Part shown: positions 24,087-33,455 of the stretch, in pieces
Position numbering within the stretch: position 1 is the stretch's first letter
How the letters are laid out: every line of letters starts with the position of its first letter
Assembly (NCBI GenBank): GCA_016208415.1
Contig: JACQYB010000019.1
Coordinates: 1 to 46,308, forward strand
DNA: 46,308 nucleotides
Origin: Betaproteobacteria bacterium
GTDB lineage: Bacteria; Pseudomonadota; Gammaproteobacteria; Burkholderiales; Rhodocyclaceae
Reading direction: 5' to 3'
Notes under the pieces: model-generated
Database searches by the model: none
The model's input: only the letters and a program-made list of their open reading frames with translations
Told to the model about the DNA's origin: nothing
Position numbers and translations under genes: made by a program

Positions 24087-25333
24087 GGCTTCCCCTTTCC
24101 GTCCTGCCTCGGCTGCGCGCTTCGGCCGCGCCGGCGGCGCGCCCCCCGCGGCAGCACCAGTTCGAATTCCGTGCCGCGGCCTGCCGCCGGGCGGACCTCC
24201 ACGGTGCCGCCGTGGGCGCGGGCGACGCCGCGCACGATGGCCAGGCCCAGCCCGGTCCCGCGGGCGCCGGTGGTGAAAAAGGGCTCGAACAGGCGCTCAC
24301 GCAAGGCGGGTTCGATGCCGGGGCCGTCGTCGCGCACCCGCAGGAATACCTGCGCGGCGCCGGGCTCGCAGCTCACCTCCACCTCGCCGCCCGGTCCCGC
24401 GGCCCGCAGCGCGTTTTCCAGCAGTGCCGTGAGCGCCCCCACCAGGGCCTTGCGGTTGCCCATCAGCGTCACCGGGTCGCCGATGTGCGTGGTGCGCAGG
24501 CCCACGCCATGCTGCTTCGCCAGGGGCTCGGCCACGGCCGCCACATCGGCCAGGAGGGCGTCCGTGTCGCAGCGGCTGCGGCCCACGGCTTCGCCGCGGG
24601 CATACATCAACGTGTCCTCGATCAGTCCTTCCAGGTCGCGCAGCCGACCCGCGGTGCGGCTGGCCACCTGGGCGCGCCGCTCGGGCGGCAGGTCCTCGCG
24701 TGCCAGTTGCGCCACGTAGAGCAGCGCCGCCGCCAAGGGCGTACGCAACTGGTGTGCCAGGCCGGCGGCCATCTGCCCCATGGCCGCCAGGCGCTGGTTG
24801 CGCCCGGCCTGCTCCTTGAGGCGGTGGGGCTCGGTGATGTCGTGCAGCAGGACCAGCCGCCCGCCGGCAAAATCCAGATCGGTGGTGGCGATGGCCAGGC
24901 GGCGCCCGGCCTCCCCGCCCATCGCTTCGCCGCCGGCGAGCAGCCATTCCCCCGGCGTGTCCGCCGCCGCCCGCAGGCGGGCGGCGATGCCGGACCAGTT
25001 CTCGCCTTCCGGCGTCGCCCCGAGAATGTGCTCCGCGGCCGGATTGGACTGGATAACCACGCCCGCCGGATCGAGCACCACCACGCCGGCAGGCAGGGCG
25101 TGCAGCAGCAAGGCCAGGCGCTCGGTCAGCGCCGCCTTCTCCCGGTACTGCTGGCGCAGCTTGCCGTTGGCCAGCGCCAGTTCCTCGGTGAGCTGGGCCA
25201 CCTGGCGCGAGAGCGCGGCGTAGGCCACCGACAGTTCCTCGGACGCCCGGTTGAAGACGCGGAAGGCCTCGGCCAGGTCGACGACCTCGGTGCTGGCGTG
25301 GGTGCTGGTGTTAGGCAGCGCTGTGATGCTCAT
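24083..25333 (-). CDS. fleS: Flagellar sensor kinase FleS/FlrB
   Basis: 416 residues from the ATG at 25333 (MSITALPNTSTHASTEVVDL). An N-terminal coiled coil (about 40-75), PAS domain (about 75-165, ALPAGVVVLDPAGVVIQSNP), HisKA with AHQLRTPLAA (His194), and HATPase_c (VRDDGPGIEPALRERLFEPF then GLGLAIVRGVARAHGG). No membrane segment, as usual for FleS/FlrB, which is thought to read assembly state inside the cell. It is divergent from fliF and coupled to fleR. Confidence 0.92.
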   Translation of the reverse strand: MSITALPNTSTHASTEVVDLAEAFRVFNRASEELSVAYAALSRQVAQLTEELALANGKLRQQYREKAALTERLALLLHALPAGVVVLDPAGVVIQSNPAAEHILGATPEGENWSGIAARLRAAADTPGEWLLAGGEAMGGEAGRRLAIATTDLDFAGGRLVLLHDITEPHRLKEQAGRNQRLAAMGQMAAGLAHQLRTPLAAALLYVAQLAREDLPPERRAQVASRTAGRLRDLEGLIEDTLMYARGEAVGRSRCDTDALLADVAAVAEPLAKQHGVGLRTTHIGDPVTLMGNRKALVGALTALLENALRAAGPGGEVEVSCEPGAAQVFLRVRDDGPGIEPALRERLFEPFFTTGARGTGLGLAIVRGVARAHGGTVEVRPAAGRGTEFELVLPRGARRRRGRSAQPRQDGKGKP

Positions 25334-25399
25334 GCCTGGGTGCCGGCCGGGGCGGGGTAGCGGATGGCGCCACATTAGCGCCGCCCCGCCCATCCCGCA

Positions 25400-25450
25400 G
25401 CGGCAAATAGGCGGCAAAACCTGCCGCTAATTGCCGCACCGTTTGCCGCC
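25400..25450. promoter_or_regulatory. Array of GCGGCAA half-sites between fleS and fliF
   Basis: Five copies of GCGGCA(A) within 51 bp: forward at 25400 and 25411, reverse at 25422-25427, 25431-25437 and 25443-25450. GCGGCA-AAACC-TGCCGC forms a perfect palindrome. Such a cluster in a divergent flagellar promoter suggests an activator or repressor site; FleR is one candidate. I could not find a convincing GG-N10-GC sigma-54 promoter. Confidence 0.5.
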
Positions 25451-25496
25451 TGCCGATTCCACAATTCGTTCCCATCCGGCACCCCCCGCACCGTCC

Positions 25497-27173
25497 ATGG
25501 AATCCGCAGAACAGACCGCCCCGCTGCCCGTACCGGCCACGACGCCGCTGGCCCTGGCGTGGTCGCGCTTCAACGACATGCCCCAGAAGCAGCGGCTGGG
25601 CATGATGTTCGCGGCGGCCGTGGCGGTGGCCATGGTGGTGGCCGCGGTGCTGTGGAGCCGCACGCCCGAATATTCGGTGCTGTTTTCCAACCTCTCGGAG
25701 CGCGACGGCGGCGCCATCGTCACCGCGCTCACGCAGCAGAACGTGCCCTACCGCTTCAGCGAAGGCGGCGGCGCCATCCTGGTGCCGGCCGACGTGGTCC
25801 ACGACGTGCGCCTGCGCCTGGCCTCCCAGGGCCTGCCCAAGGGCGGGCTGGTGGGTTTCGAACTGATGGAGACCCAGAAGCTGGGCATCAGCCAGTTCCT
25901 CGAACAGGTCAATTACCAGCGTGCATTGGAGGGCGAGCTGTCGCGCTCCATCCAGGCGCTCAATTCCGTGGCCGGCGCCCGGGTGCACCTGGCCATCCCG
26001 CGCCAGACCGCCTTCCTGCGCGACGAGCAGAAGCCCAGCGCCTCGGTGCTGGTGAACCTCCACCCCGGCCGCAGCCTGGAGCCCTCGCAGGTGGCCGGCA
26101 TCGTGCACCTGGTGTCCTCCAGCGTGCCCCACATGCCGGCCTCGGGCGTGGACGTCATCGACCAGAACGGCAACCTGCTGTCCAAGGGCGGCGATCCCAT
26201 GCGCGCCGCCGGGCTCGACGCCAACCAGCTCAAGTACGTCAGGGAGCTGGAATCCAGCTACATCAAGCGCATCGAGGACATCCTCAGCCCCATCACCGGC
26301 GCGGGCAACATCCGCGCCCAGGTCACGGCGGACGTGGACTTCTCCCAGGCCGAGCAGACGGCGGAGACCTACCGCCCCAACCAGACGCCCAACCAGCCCT
26401 CGGTGCGCAGCCAGCAGAGCAGCGAATCCCTCAGCTCCCAGCAGGGGCCCGCCGGCGTGCCCGGCGCGCTCACCAACCAGCCGCCGGCACCGGCCACGGC
26501 GCCCGTCACCTCGCCCCCCGCCCCCGGCACCCCCGGGGCGACGGCAGGCGGCGCCGCCGGCACTCCGATCACCAGCCGCAAGGACGCCACCGTCAATTAC
26601 GAGCTGGACAAGACGGTGCAGCACCTGCGCAAGCCCGTGGGCAGCGTCAAGCGGCTGTCCGTGGCGGTGGTGGTCAATCATCGCAAGACCACGCTCCCGG
26701 ACGGACGCGAAGTGAGCAAGCCGCTGGCCGAAGCGGAGATGAAGCAGATCCAGGACCTGGTGCGCGAGGCCATGGGCTTCAACCAGGAGCGCGGCGACAC
26801 GGTGAACGTGGCCAACAGCCCCTTCACCGCCACCCGGGAAACCGTGGAGGAAGTGCCGCTGTGGAAGGACCCCGGCGCCATCGCCCTGGGCAAGGAAATC
26901 GGCCGCTACCTGCTGCTGGCCGGGCTGGCGGCATGGGCGTGGTTCGGCATCCTGCGGCCGATGGTGCGCCGCCTCACCGAGCCCGAGACCCCGCCCGAGG
27001 CCGAGGAAGGCAACGCGGCGCTGGAGGGGGAGCTGGAAGGCCAGGATGCCCTCACCGGCCCGGACGGCCCCTTGAGCCTCGAACACAAGCTCCAGCAGGC
27101 CAGGGACCTGGCGCGCCAGGATCCCAAGCTCATCGCCAACGTGATCAAGGACTGGGTGGGCGCCAATGAATGA
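25497..27173 (+). CDS. fliF: Flagellar MS-ring protein FliF
   Basis: 558 residues from the ATG at 25497. Two membrane segments (about 36-53 and 470-486) with a large periplasmic part, including the ring-building motifs (YSVLFSNLSERDGGAIVTAL and ISQFLEQVNYQRALEGELSR). A Pro/Ala/Thr-rich insert lies at about 320-350. The cytoplasmic tail (LEHKLQQARDLARQDPKLIA) is the FliG-binding end. It starts the fliFGHIJ operon and overlaps fliG by 8 nt. Confidence 0.96.
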   Translation: MESAEQTAPLPVPATTPLALAWSRFNDMPQKQRLGMMFAAAVAVAMVVAAVLWSRTPEYSVLFSNLSERDGGAIVTALTQQNVPYRFSEGGGAILVPADVVHDVRLRLASQGLPKGGLVGFELMETQKLGISQFLEQVNYQRALEGELSRSIQALNSVAGARVHLAIPRQTAFLRDEQKPSASVLVNLHPGRSLEPSQVAGIVHLVSSSVPHMPASGVDVIDQNGNLLSKGGDPMRAAGLDANQLKYVRELESSYIKRIEDILSPITGAGNIRAQVTADVDFSQAEQTAETYRPNQTPNQPSVRSQQSSESLSSQQGPAGVPGALTNQPPAPATAPVTSPPAPGTPGATAGGAAGTPITSRKDATVNYELDKTVQHLRKPVGSVKRLSVAVVVNHRKTTLPDGREVSKPLAEAEMKQIQDLVREAMGFNQERGDTVNVANSPFTATRETVEEVPLWKDPGAIALGKEIGRYLLLAGLAAWAWFGILRPMVRRLTEPETPPEAEEGNAALEGELEGQDALTGPDGPLSLEHKLQQARDLARQDPKLIANVIKDWVGANE

Positions 27174-28158
27174 TGAAGGCATCGAGAAGAGCGCAACGCT
27201 GCTGCTGTCCCTGGGCGGGGACGAGGCCGCCGAGGTGCTCAAGCATCTTGGTCCCAAGGAGGTGCAGAAGATCGGCGTGGCCATGGCGGGGCTCAAGCGC
27301 GTGCCGCGGGACAAGATCGAGCAGGTCCTCGACGAGCTGCATGCCAAGACCGCCGGCGGCGGTCCGGTGACGGTGGACGAGGAGATGATCCGCTCCATGC
27401 TCACCAAGGCCCTGGGCGATGACCGTGCCGCCAGCCTGCTGTCGCGCATCCTGCAGGGCGGCGACACCGCCGGCATCGAGAGCCTGAAGTGGATGGACGC
27501 GCCCACCGTGGCCGACCTGATCAAGAACGAACACCCGCAGATCATCGCCACCATCCTCGTCCATCTGGAGTTCGACCAGGCGGGCGACATCCTCAAGCAT
27601 TTCGGCGACCGCCTGCGCAACGACATCGTGCTGCGGGTGGCGACCCTCAGCGGCGTGCAGCCGGTGGCCCTGCGCGAGCTCAACGAGGCGCTCGGACGCA
27701 TCCTCTCCGGCTCCGGCAACATGAAGAAGACCGGCATGGGCGGCGTGCGCACCGCCGCCGAGATGCTCAACTTCGTCGGCTCCGCCAACGAGACGTCCAT
27801 CATCGACGCGGTGCGCGAATACGACCCCGACCTGGCACAGAAGATCATCGACGAGATGTTCGTGTTCGAAAACCTGCTGCAGGTGGACGACCGCGGCATC
27901 CAGTTGCTGCTGCGCGAAACCCAGTCGGACATGCTGGTGCTGGCGCTCAAGGGCTCCTCTGAACCACTGCGGGAAAAGGTCTTCAAGAACATGTCCCAGC
28001 GGGCCGCCCAGATCCTGCGCGAGGACCTGGAGGGCAAGGGTCCGGTGCGCCTGTCCGAGGTGGAGGGCGCCCAGAAGGAGATCCTCAAGGTCGCCCGCCG
28101 CCTCGCCGACGAAGGCCAGATCATGCTCGGCGGCAAGGGCGACGACGCGTTTGTCTGA
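27166..28158 (+). CDS. fliG: Flagellar motor switch protein FliG
   Basis: 330 residues, normal length. N-terminal FliF-binding domain (SATLLLSLGGDEAAEVLKHL), middle domain with the conserved EHPQ motif (LIKNEHPQIIATIL), C-terminal torque domain with the charged helix facing the stator (IQLLLRETQSDMLVLALKGS). It sits in the C-ring on FliF and passes torque from MotA. Its start lies inside the end of fliF. Confidence 0.96.
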   Translation: MNDEGIEKSATLLLSLGGDEAAEVLKHLGPKEVQKIGVAMAGLKRVPRDKIEQVLDELHAKTAGGGPVTVDEEMIRSMLTKALGDDRAASLLSRILQGGDTAGIESLKWMDAPTVADLIKNEHPQIIATILVHLEFDQAGDILKHFGDRLRNDIVLRVATLSGVQPVALRELNEALGRILSGSGNMKKTGMGGVRTAAEMLNFVGSANETSIIDAVREYDPDLAQKIIDEMFVFENLLQVDDRGIQLLLRETQSDMLVLALKGSSEPLREKVFKNMSQRAAQILREDLEGKGPVRLSEVEGAQKEILKVARRLADEGQIMLGGKGDDAFV

Positions 28159-28182
28159 GCGCCGGTGAGCCCGCATGAGACT

Positions 28183-28250
28183 TCCGCCGGGCCGCCCCAA
28201 GGAAGGCGAAGTCCCGCTTGGCGGGACCGCGCGTAGCGCGAGGGTGCCCC
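28183..28250 (+). repeat. REP-like repeat with double hairpin between fliG and fliH
   Basis: Begins GCCGGGCCGCCCCAAGG as at 36460 and contains two stem-loops, GTCCCGC-TTG-GCGGGAC (28211-28227) and CGCG-N5-CGCG (28228-28240). It lies directly before the fliH ribosome site (GAGGG), so it may affect fliH translation or mRNA processing inside the operon. Confidence 0.55.
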
Positions 28251-28251
28251 A

Positions 28252-29013
28252 ATGAGCGCCGACGACAAGCTCCCCTCCGTGCGCCGCTGGCAACCGCACG
28301 ACTTCGGCGCACGCCGGCCCCCGCGCCCCGCCGCCCCCGACAACCATCCCGGCCGCGACGGGCGCCCGGCGGCGCGGCAACAGCCACCGTCCGAAACGGC
28401 CCAGGCCATGCCGAAGCAGGCCAGCCCGCACGCCGAAGCCATGGCCGCGCCCCCACCCGCACCGGCGCCGCCCGACATCCAGGCCATCTTCCGCCTCCCC
28501 ACCGCCGAGGACATCGAGCAACTTCACCAGCAGTCCCACAAGGAAGGCTTCGAGGCGGGCTACGAGGAAGGCACCGCCCGCGCGCGCCTGGACGCCATGC
28601 GCCTGCACGGCCTGGTGGAAAACCTCGAAGCCGCGCTGGTGCAGGTCGATCAGCAGGTGGCCGAGGAAATGCTCGCCCTGGCCCTGGAGGTGGCGCGCCT
28701 GGTGGTGCGCGACACCCTGGCGGTGCGCCCGGAGGCCGTGCTGGCCGTGGTGCGCGAGGCGTTGCAGGAACTCCCCCAGCGCAGCGCCGTGATCTGCCTC
28801 CATCCCGAAGACGGCGCCCTGGTGCGCCAGGCGCTGCACGACCTGCTGGAGCATGGCAGCCATCGCATCATCGAGGATGGTTCCGTGGAGCGCGGCAGCT
28901 GCCGCATCGACTGCGAAAGCGGCACCGTGGACGCCACCCTGGCCACGCGCTGGCAGCGCGTCATGGACGCCATGGGGGCACGTGCCGCCTGGTCCGGAGA
29001 CACCGCACCATGA
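28252..29013 (+). CDS. fliH: Flagellar assembly protein FliH
   Basis: 253 residues. The Pro/Ala-rich N-terminus is variable; the middle has [10 protein letters not shown] and a coiled coil, and the C-terminus has the family's ELAVRLVVRDT-like block ([20 protein letters not shown]) and [16 protein letters not shown]. FliH binds and holds back the ATPase FliI and brings substrates to the export gate. It overlaps fliI by 4 nt (ATGA). Confidence 0.9.
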   Translation: MSADDKLPSVRRWQPHDFGARRPPRPAAPDNHPGRDGRPAARQQPPSETAQAMPKQASPHAEAMAAPPPAPAPPDIQAIFRLPTAEDIEQLHQQSHKEGFEAGYEEGTARARLDAMRLHGLVENLEAALVQVDQQVAEEMLALALEVARLVVRDTLAVRPEAVLAVVREALQELPQRSAVICLHPEDGALVRQALHDLLEHGSHRIIEDGSVERGSCRIDCESGTVDATLATRWQRVMDAMGARAAWSGDTAP

Positions 29014-30425
29014 GCGGCGCGCTACGCCCGCCCCACGCCGAACGCTGGGCCGGCTTCCTGCACGACTGCCGCATGCTGGCGGCGCAGGCCCAGCCGCTGC
29101 GCACCATCGGCCGGCTCACCCGCATCAACGGCCTGGTGATGGAAGCCTCCGGACTGCGCCTGCCCCTGGGCGCCGGCTGCCGCATCGCCGTGCCCGGAGG
29201 CGCCACGGCCGAGGCCGAGGTGGTGGGCTTCCACGGCGACCGCCTGTACATGATGCCCACCGACGACGTGTTCGGGCTGTCGCCGGGCGCCGAGGTGGCG
29301 CCTCTGGAGATCCCCCACGTCCTGCCCCACGCCGAACGCCCCAACCCGCCGCGCCGCCGCGCCTCGGACCGCGCCAAGCACGTGCCCGTGGGCGACGCCC
29401 TGCTGGGCCGCGTGGTCGATGGCAACGGCCGGCCCCTGGACGGCGCCGGGCCCATCGCCCGGGCCGAATGGCGCTCGCTGCACAGCCGCCCCTTCAACCC
29501 CCTGTCGCGCGCCCCCATCGCCCGCGTGCTGGACGTGGGCGTGCGCGCCATCAACGGCCTGCTCACCGTGGGGCGCGGCCAGCGCCTCGGGCTGTTTGCC
29601 GGCTCCGGCGTGGGCAAGAGCGTGCTGCTGGGCATGATGGCGCGCTTCACCGAGGCCGAGGTGATCGTCGTCGGACTGATCGGCGAACGGGGCCGCGAGG
29701 TCAAGGAATTCATCGAACAGATCCTGGGCGACGAGGGCCGCAAGCGCGCCGTGGTGGTAGCCGCCCCCGCCGACACCAGCCCGCTGATGCGCCTGCAGGG
29801 CGCCGCCTACGCCACCGCCGTGGCCGAGTACTTCCGCGACCAGGGCCGCCACGTGCTGCTGATCATGGACTCGCTCACCCGCTACGCCATGGCGCAGCGC
29901 GAGATCGCCCTGGCCATCGGCGAGCCGCCGGTGACCCGCGGCTACCCGCCGAGCGTGTTCGCGCGCCTGCCGCAACTGGTGGAGCGCGCCGGCAACGGCC
30001 CCGAGGGCGGCGGCTCGATCACCGCCTTCTACACCGTGCTGGCGGAGGGCGACGACCAGCAGGACCCGGTGGCCGACGCGGCGCGCGCCATCCTCGACGG
30101 CCACATCGTGCTCTCCCGCGCCCTGGCGGATGCCGGTCACTACCCGGCCATCGACATCGAGCAGTCCATCTCGCGGGCCATGCACGGGCTGATCAAGCCG
30201 GCGCACCTCGAACTGGTGCGCCGCTTCAAGCAGCTCTACTCGCGCTACCAGCGCTCCCGCGACCTCATCACCGTCGGCGCCTACGTGCGCGGTTCCGACC
30301 CCCAGCTCGACCAGGCGGTGGCCCTCTACCCGCGGCTGGAAGCCTTCCTGCAGCAGGGCATCCAGCACAGTGCCGACTTCGACGCCGCCATGACGGCGCT
30401 GGAGCAGTCCTTTGCGACGTCGTGA
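29010..30425 (+). CDS. fliI: Flagellum-specific ATPase FliI
   Basis: 471 residues from the ATG at 29010, which overlaps the fliH stop. Walker A GSGVGKS (198-204), Walker B region [14 protein letters not shown], and the catalytic [10 protein letters not shown] block. Homologous to the F1-ATPase beta subunit; it forms the hexameric ATPase of the type III export apparatus with FliH and FliJ. All motifs are intact. Confidence 0.96.
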   Translation: MSGALRPPHAERWAGFLHDCRMLAAQAQPLRTIGRLTRINGLVMEASGLRLPLGAGCRIAVPGGATAEAEVVGFHGDRLYMMPTDDVFGLSPGAEVAPLEIPHVLPHAERPNPPRRRASDRAKHVPVGDALLGRVVDGNGRPLDGAGPIARAEWRSLHSRPFNPLSRAPIARVLDVGVRAINGLLTVGRGQRLGLFAGSGVGKSVLLGMMARFTEAEVIVVGLIGERGREVKEFIEQILGDEGRKRAVVVAAPADTSPLMRLQGAAYATAVAEYFRDQGRHVLLIMDSLTRYAMAQREIALAIGEPPVTRGYPPSVFARLPQLVERAGNGPEGGGSITAFYTVLAEGDDQQDPVADAARAILDGHIVLSRALADAGHYPAIDIEQSISRAMHGLIKPAHLELVRRFKQLYSRYQRSRDLITVGAYVRGSDPQLDQAVALYPRLEAFLQQGIQHSADFDAAMTALEQSFATS

Positions 30426-30461
30426 ACGGCGTGAGGAACAAGGGATGGTCGCAAACGTGGG

Positions 30462-30490
30462 AGCGGGGTCGTGTGGGAGCGCGTTCCCAC
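30462..30490 (+). repeat. Short GTGGGAGCG-type repeat between fliI and fliJ
   Basis: Two copies of GTGGGAGCG (the first reads GTGGGAGCGG) and an inverted TTCCCAC form a small hairpin (GTGGGA 30473-30478 with TCCCAC 30485-30490). It resembles REP units of the GTGGGAGCGGG class, also seen at 38330-38379. Confidence 0.5.
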
Positions 30491-30591
30491 GGGGCGCTCA
30501 GCTGTCGCCGAACCACAGGCTCCGGGTTCAACCGAGGAATCAAGGTTCAAGTCTCCCCCGCCCGTGCCGTAGTTTTCCCGAAGGGATGAGC

Positions 30592-31041
30592 ATGTCCAGA
30601 CCGTTTCCACTGCAGACCCTGCTGGAAGTTTCCCGCTCGCGCCTGGACGAGGCGACGCGCGAACTGGGACGCCTGCTCGCCGCCGAAACCAGCGACGAGC
30701 AGAAACTCGCCTTGCTCACCGGCTACCGCGACGAATACCTGGGCCGCTTTCGCGAAGCCGTCGCCGTGGGCATGGCCCCCGAGCAGTGGCGCAACTTCCG
30801 CGCCTTTCTCGAGCGCCTCGACCAGGCCGTCGCACAGCAGCAGCAAAACGTCGACATGGCCCGCGAACGCCGCCACGCCGGACAGCGCCAGGTGGTGGAC
30901 CAGCGCACCCGCGCCAAGGCCTTCGACCTGCTGGAGCAGCGTCACCACCTGCGACAGAGCCGGATCGAAGCCAAGCGCGAGCAGCGGATCAGCGACGACC
31001 ATGGGGCCAAGCGCCGCATGGGCGACCAGGACAACCCATGA
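30592..31041 (+). CDS. fliJ: Flagellar export protein FliJ
   Basis: 149 residues from the ATG at 30592, with AAGGGA 6 nt before it; an ATG at 30586 is too close to this site. Almost entirely a long antiparallel coiled coil (FPLQTLLEVSRSRLDEATRE to LEQRHHLRQSRIEAKREQ), as in FliJ, the stalk protein that links the FliI ring to FlhA and escorts chaperones. It lies 166 nt after fliI, with a REP-like repeat in between. Confidence 0.9.
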   Translation: MSRPFPLQTLLEVSRSRLDEATRELGRLLAAETSDEQKLALLTGYRDEYLGRFREAVAVGMAPEQWRNFRAFLERLDQAVAQQQQNVDMARERRHAGQRQVVDQRTRAKAFDLLEQRHHLRQSRIEAKREQRISDDHGAKRRMGDQDNP

Positions 31042-31095
31042 CCGGCACGCCGCTTGCTGGCTGAGCGCGTCATCCGTCGTACGAAAGGAACCGCC

Positions 31096-32739
31096 ATGCC
31101 CCAGCTCAACTCCGCCACCCTGCCCATCCAGGCCGCGGTTCGCGTCAATCCTGCCCAGGCGGGCGGCGGTGCCGACCAGCCGGGCACGGCGCGGCTGTCT
31201 TCCGACCCGGCGGCCCGCCGCGACGACGACTTCCAGGCGATGCTCGCGCGCCGCATCGACAACGGCCCCGCCACCACCCCGCCCATGCCACCCACGCCGC
31301 CGCGCCAGGACACGTCGTCCTCGCCACGCCCGCAGGCGGGGACGCGGCCGAAGCAGGAAGGCCGCACGGCCGATCCCGTCCGCCCCGCCGGCTCACGCCC
31401 GCCCGCGTCCGGCGCCGCGAACGGCCAGGCCGCGACGCAGCAGTCCGGGACCGACGGCACGGCCAGCCAGGCAGCGCCGGCCGAGGGTGCGGGTCAGGCG
31501 CGCACCGACGCCGCCGGCCTCGACGGCAAGGCGGCAGCGGCGACGCAAGCAGGCGCCGAGCCGGGGACGACGGATGGGGCGGCGGGCACCAACGGCATGG
31601 CTGCCCCGCCCCCCGGTTCCACGGAATGGCTGGCGATGATGCTCGCCGCCCGGGGCGCACCGCCCCCCGGCACCCAGACCGCCCCCGGCGGCAAGGCGCC
31701 GGCGGATCCTGCCGCGGCGGCAGGGATCGCCGCTGCGCCGCTTCCCGGCGCCGCCACTGCCGGCGCAAGCGCCCCGGGCGCGGCGACCCCTGCCACGACA
31801 CCGGACGCCGCCCCCGTCCTGCCCCAGGTCATGCCGGGCGCAACCGGCGCCGTGCCGCCGGCCGTGACCGCCGCGACGCCTGGCGTCGCCGGCAACCCGA
31901 CGCCTGGCGTCGCCGGCAACGCGCCGCCCTTTGCCGCGGCAATCGCCTCCCGGGTCGCAGCCACCGACAACGCACCACTGCCTGCCGGCAAGGTAAGCAC
32001 CGCAGCCCCCGCGGGGCAGGTCGCGGACGGCACCGCCGCTGCGGCCGTTGCCGCAGCCGCGGTGCCCACGACCGGGGCGCAACCCGTCACCGCAACGGCA
32101 TCGGCGCCCCAGATCGAAAACCCGGGCGGCCTCGCCGTCGCCGGCGATGCCACGGAAATCGCCAGCCAGCCTCCGGCTGCCGGCACGCCGACGCCGGAAC
32201 TGCGGGCGCCGCTGCCCGATGGAATGCCTCCCGCCTCCGGGGCACTGCCCTCGCCCGTCCAGACGGCGGCATCCGCCCAAACGGGCGCCACCGCGCCCGC
32301 GCCAGCCCCGGCCCCGGCGCTGCAGCTCCAGACGCCCTTCGGAGCCGACGGCTGGCGCGACGCCGTGGGCAATTCCCTGACCTGGATAGTGGGTCGCGGC
32401 GAGCACAAGGCGGAACTGGTGCTGACCCCGCCCAACCTGGGGCGCGTCGAAGTGACGCTGTCCATGGCCAACGACCAGGCGACGGTACATTTCGTGGCCG
32501 CCAGCCCAACCGTACGCGACGCCCTCGACCAGGCGCTGCCGCGGCTGCGGGAAATGCTGGCCGATGCCGGCGTCTCCCTGGGCCAGTCGAGCGTAAGCGC
32601 CGACACCTCGTCGGGAGGCCGCCACGACGGCGAACCGGGACGGCGCGGCGCACCCGCGGGTCCCGCACTACCGGCCTTCGCCTCGGGTACGCCGGCCATG
32701 CTGCGCTCCGGCAATGGCCTGGTGGACACGTTCGCCTGA
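31096..32739 (+). CDS. fliK: Flagellar hook-length control protein FliK
   Basis: 547 residues from the ATG at 31096 (AAAGGA 7 nt upstream). About 400 residues are Ala/Pro/Gly/Thr-rich, probably the secreted ruler. A 24-bp minisatellite occurs within it (TPGVAGNP/TPGVAGNA at about 262-277). The C-terminal domain (about 425-510) has the FliK fold: HKAELVLTPPNLGRVEVTLS, then MANDQATVHFVAASPTVRDA. This domain tells FlhB to switch from hook to filament export. It follows fliJ. Confidence 0.93.
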   Translation: MPQLNSATLPIQAAVRVNPAQAGGGADQPGTARLSSDPAARRDDDFQAMLARRIDNGPATTPPMPPTPPRQDTSSSPRPQAGTRPKQEGRTADPVRPAGSRPPASGAANGQAATQQSGTDGTASQAAPAEGAGQARTDAAGLDGKAAAATQAGAEPGTTDGAAGTNGMAAPPPGSTEWLAMMLAARGAPPPGTQTAPGGKAPADPAAAAGIAAAPLPGAATAGASAPGAATPATTPDAAPVLPQVMPGATGAVPPAVTAATPGVAGNPTPGVAGNAPPFAAAIASRVAATDNAPLPAGKVSTAAPAGQVADGTAAAAVAAAAVPTTGAQPVTATASAPQIENPGGLAVAGDATEIASQPPAAGTPTPELRAPLPDGMPPASGALPSPVQTAASAQTGATAPAPAPAPALQLQTPFGADGWRDAVGNSLTWIVGRGEHKAELVLTPPNLGRVEVTLSMANDQATVHFVAASPTVRDALDQALPRLREMLADAGVSLGQSSVSADTSSGGRHDGEPGRRGAPAGPALPAFASGTPAMLRSGNGLVDTFA

Positions 32740-32834
32740 AACCGGCCGGCAAATAGCCACGTGCCAGGGCTTCTTTTCCACCCATCGGCGCGCTGAACCA
32801 AGACCAATAATCCGCACTCAAGGAGAACGAAACC

Positions 32835-33413
32835 ATGTCCAAGGCTGCAGCGATCAAACCCGGCGCCGCCCCCGCTGAAGGCGGCGAAGCGCCGAAGAAG
32901 AAGGGCAAACTGCTCGTCATCATCATCGCCGCGGTGGTGCTGCTCGTGGCCGCCGGTGGCGCAGCGATGATCTTCATGTCGAAGAAGCACGCCGCCGAGG
33001 GCGACGAGGAAGATGCGCCGCCCGCCAAGGAGGCCCGCGGCACGCCCGGCGCGCCGCCGGTGTTCGTGCATCTGGAGCCGTTCACGGTGAATCTGCAGCC
33101 CGAGCACGGCGAGCAGTATCTGCAGGTGATCGCAGTCATGCGGGTGGAGGACGCCAAGGTCAGCGATGCCACCAAGCAGTACATGCCGGAGCTTCGCCAT
33201 CGCGTGCTGATGCTGCTGTCGCGCAAGAAGGCCTCGGAGATCTCCGGCCCCGACGGGCGCGAAACACTGGCCGACGAAATCCGCGGCGAGGCCAACGAAG
33301 TGCTCTCCGCCGCCTTTCACAAGCCGGCGAAGAAGAAGCGCAAGGGCAAGGCGGCGGCGGATGACGAGGGGCCGGTGGAGAGCGTGTTCTTCACCTCCTT
33401 CATCATCCAGTAA
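32835..33413 (+). CDS. fliL: Flagellar basal body-associated protein FliL
   Basis: 192 residues. One membrane helix near the N-terminus (LLVIIIAAVVLLVAAGGAAM, about 28-47), then an acidic linker and the periplasmic domain (VFVHLEPFTVNLQPEHGEQY, LQVIAVMRVEDAKV). FliL forms rings around stator units and raises motor output. AAGGAG lies about 8 nt upstream. The 95-nt gap before it contains GCCGGCAAATAGCC (32745-32758), similar to the half-sites at 25400. Confidence 0.94.
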   Translation: MSKAAAIKPGAAPAEGGEAPKKKGKLLVIIIAAVVLLVAAGGAAMIFMSKKHAAEGDEEDAPPAKEARGTPGAPPVFVHLEPFTVNLQPEHGEQYLQVIAVMRVEDAKVSDATKQYMPELRHRVLMLLSRKKASEISGPDGRETLADEIRGEANEVLSAAFHKPAKKKRKGKAAADDEGPVESVFFTSFIIQ

Positions 33414-33455
33414 CCCCGGCCGCACGCTGACCCGCCAACCCAGGGCCTGACCCCC

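Noticed and set aside
25334-25496. Sigma-54 promoter (GG-N10-GC) for fliF or fleS
   Set aside because: Searched on both strands because FleR is present; candidate GG/GC pairs have the wrong spacing (8 or 11).
31882-31920. 24-bp tandem repeat in fliK as a separate element
   Set aside because: Two copies only, in frame, in a low-complexity linker; ordinary slippage in a Pro/Ala-rich region.
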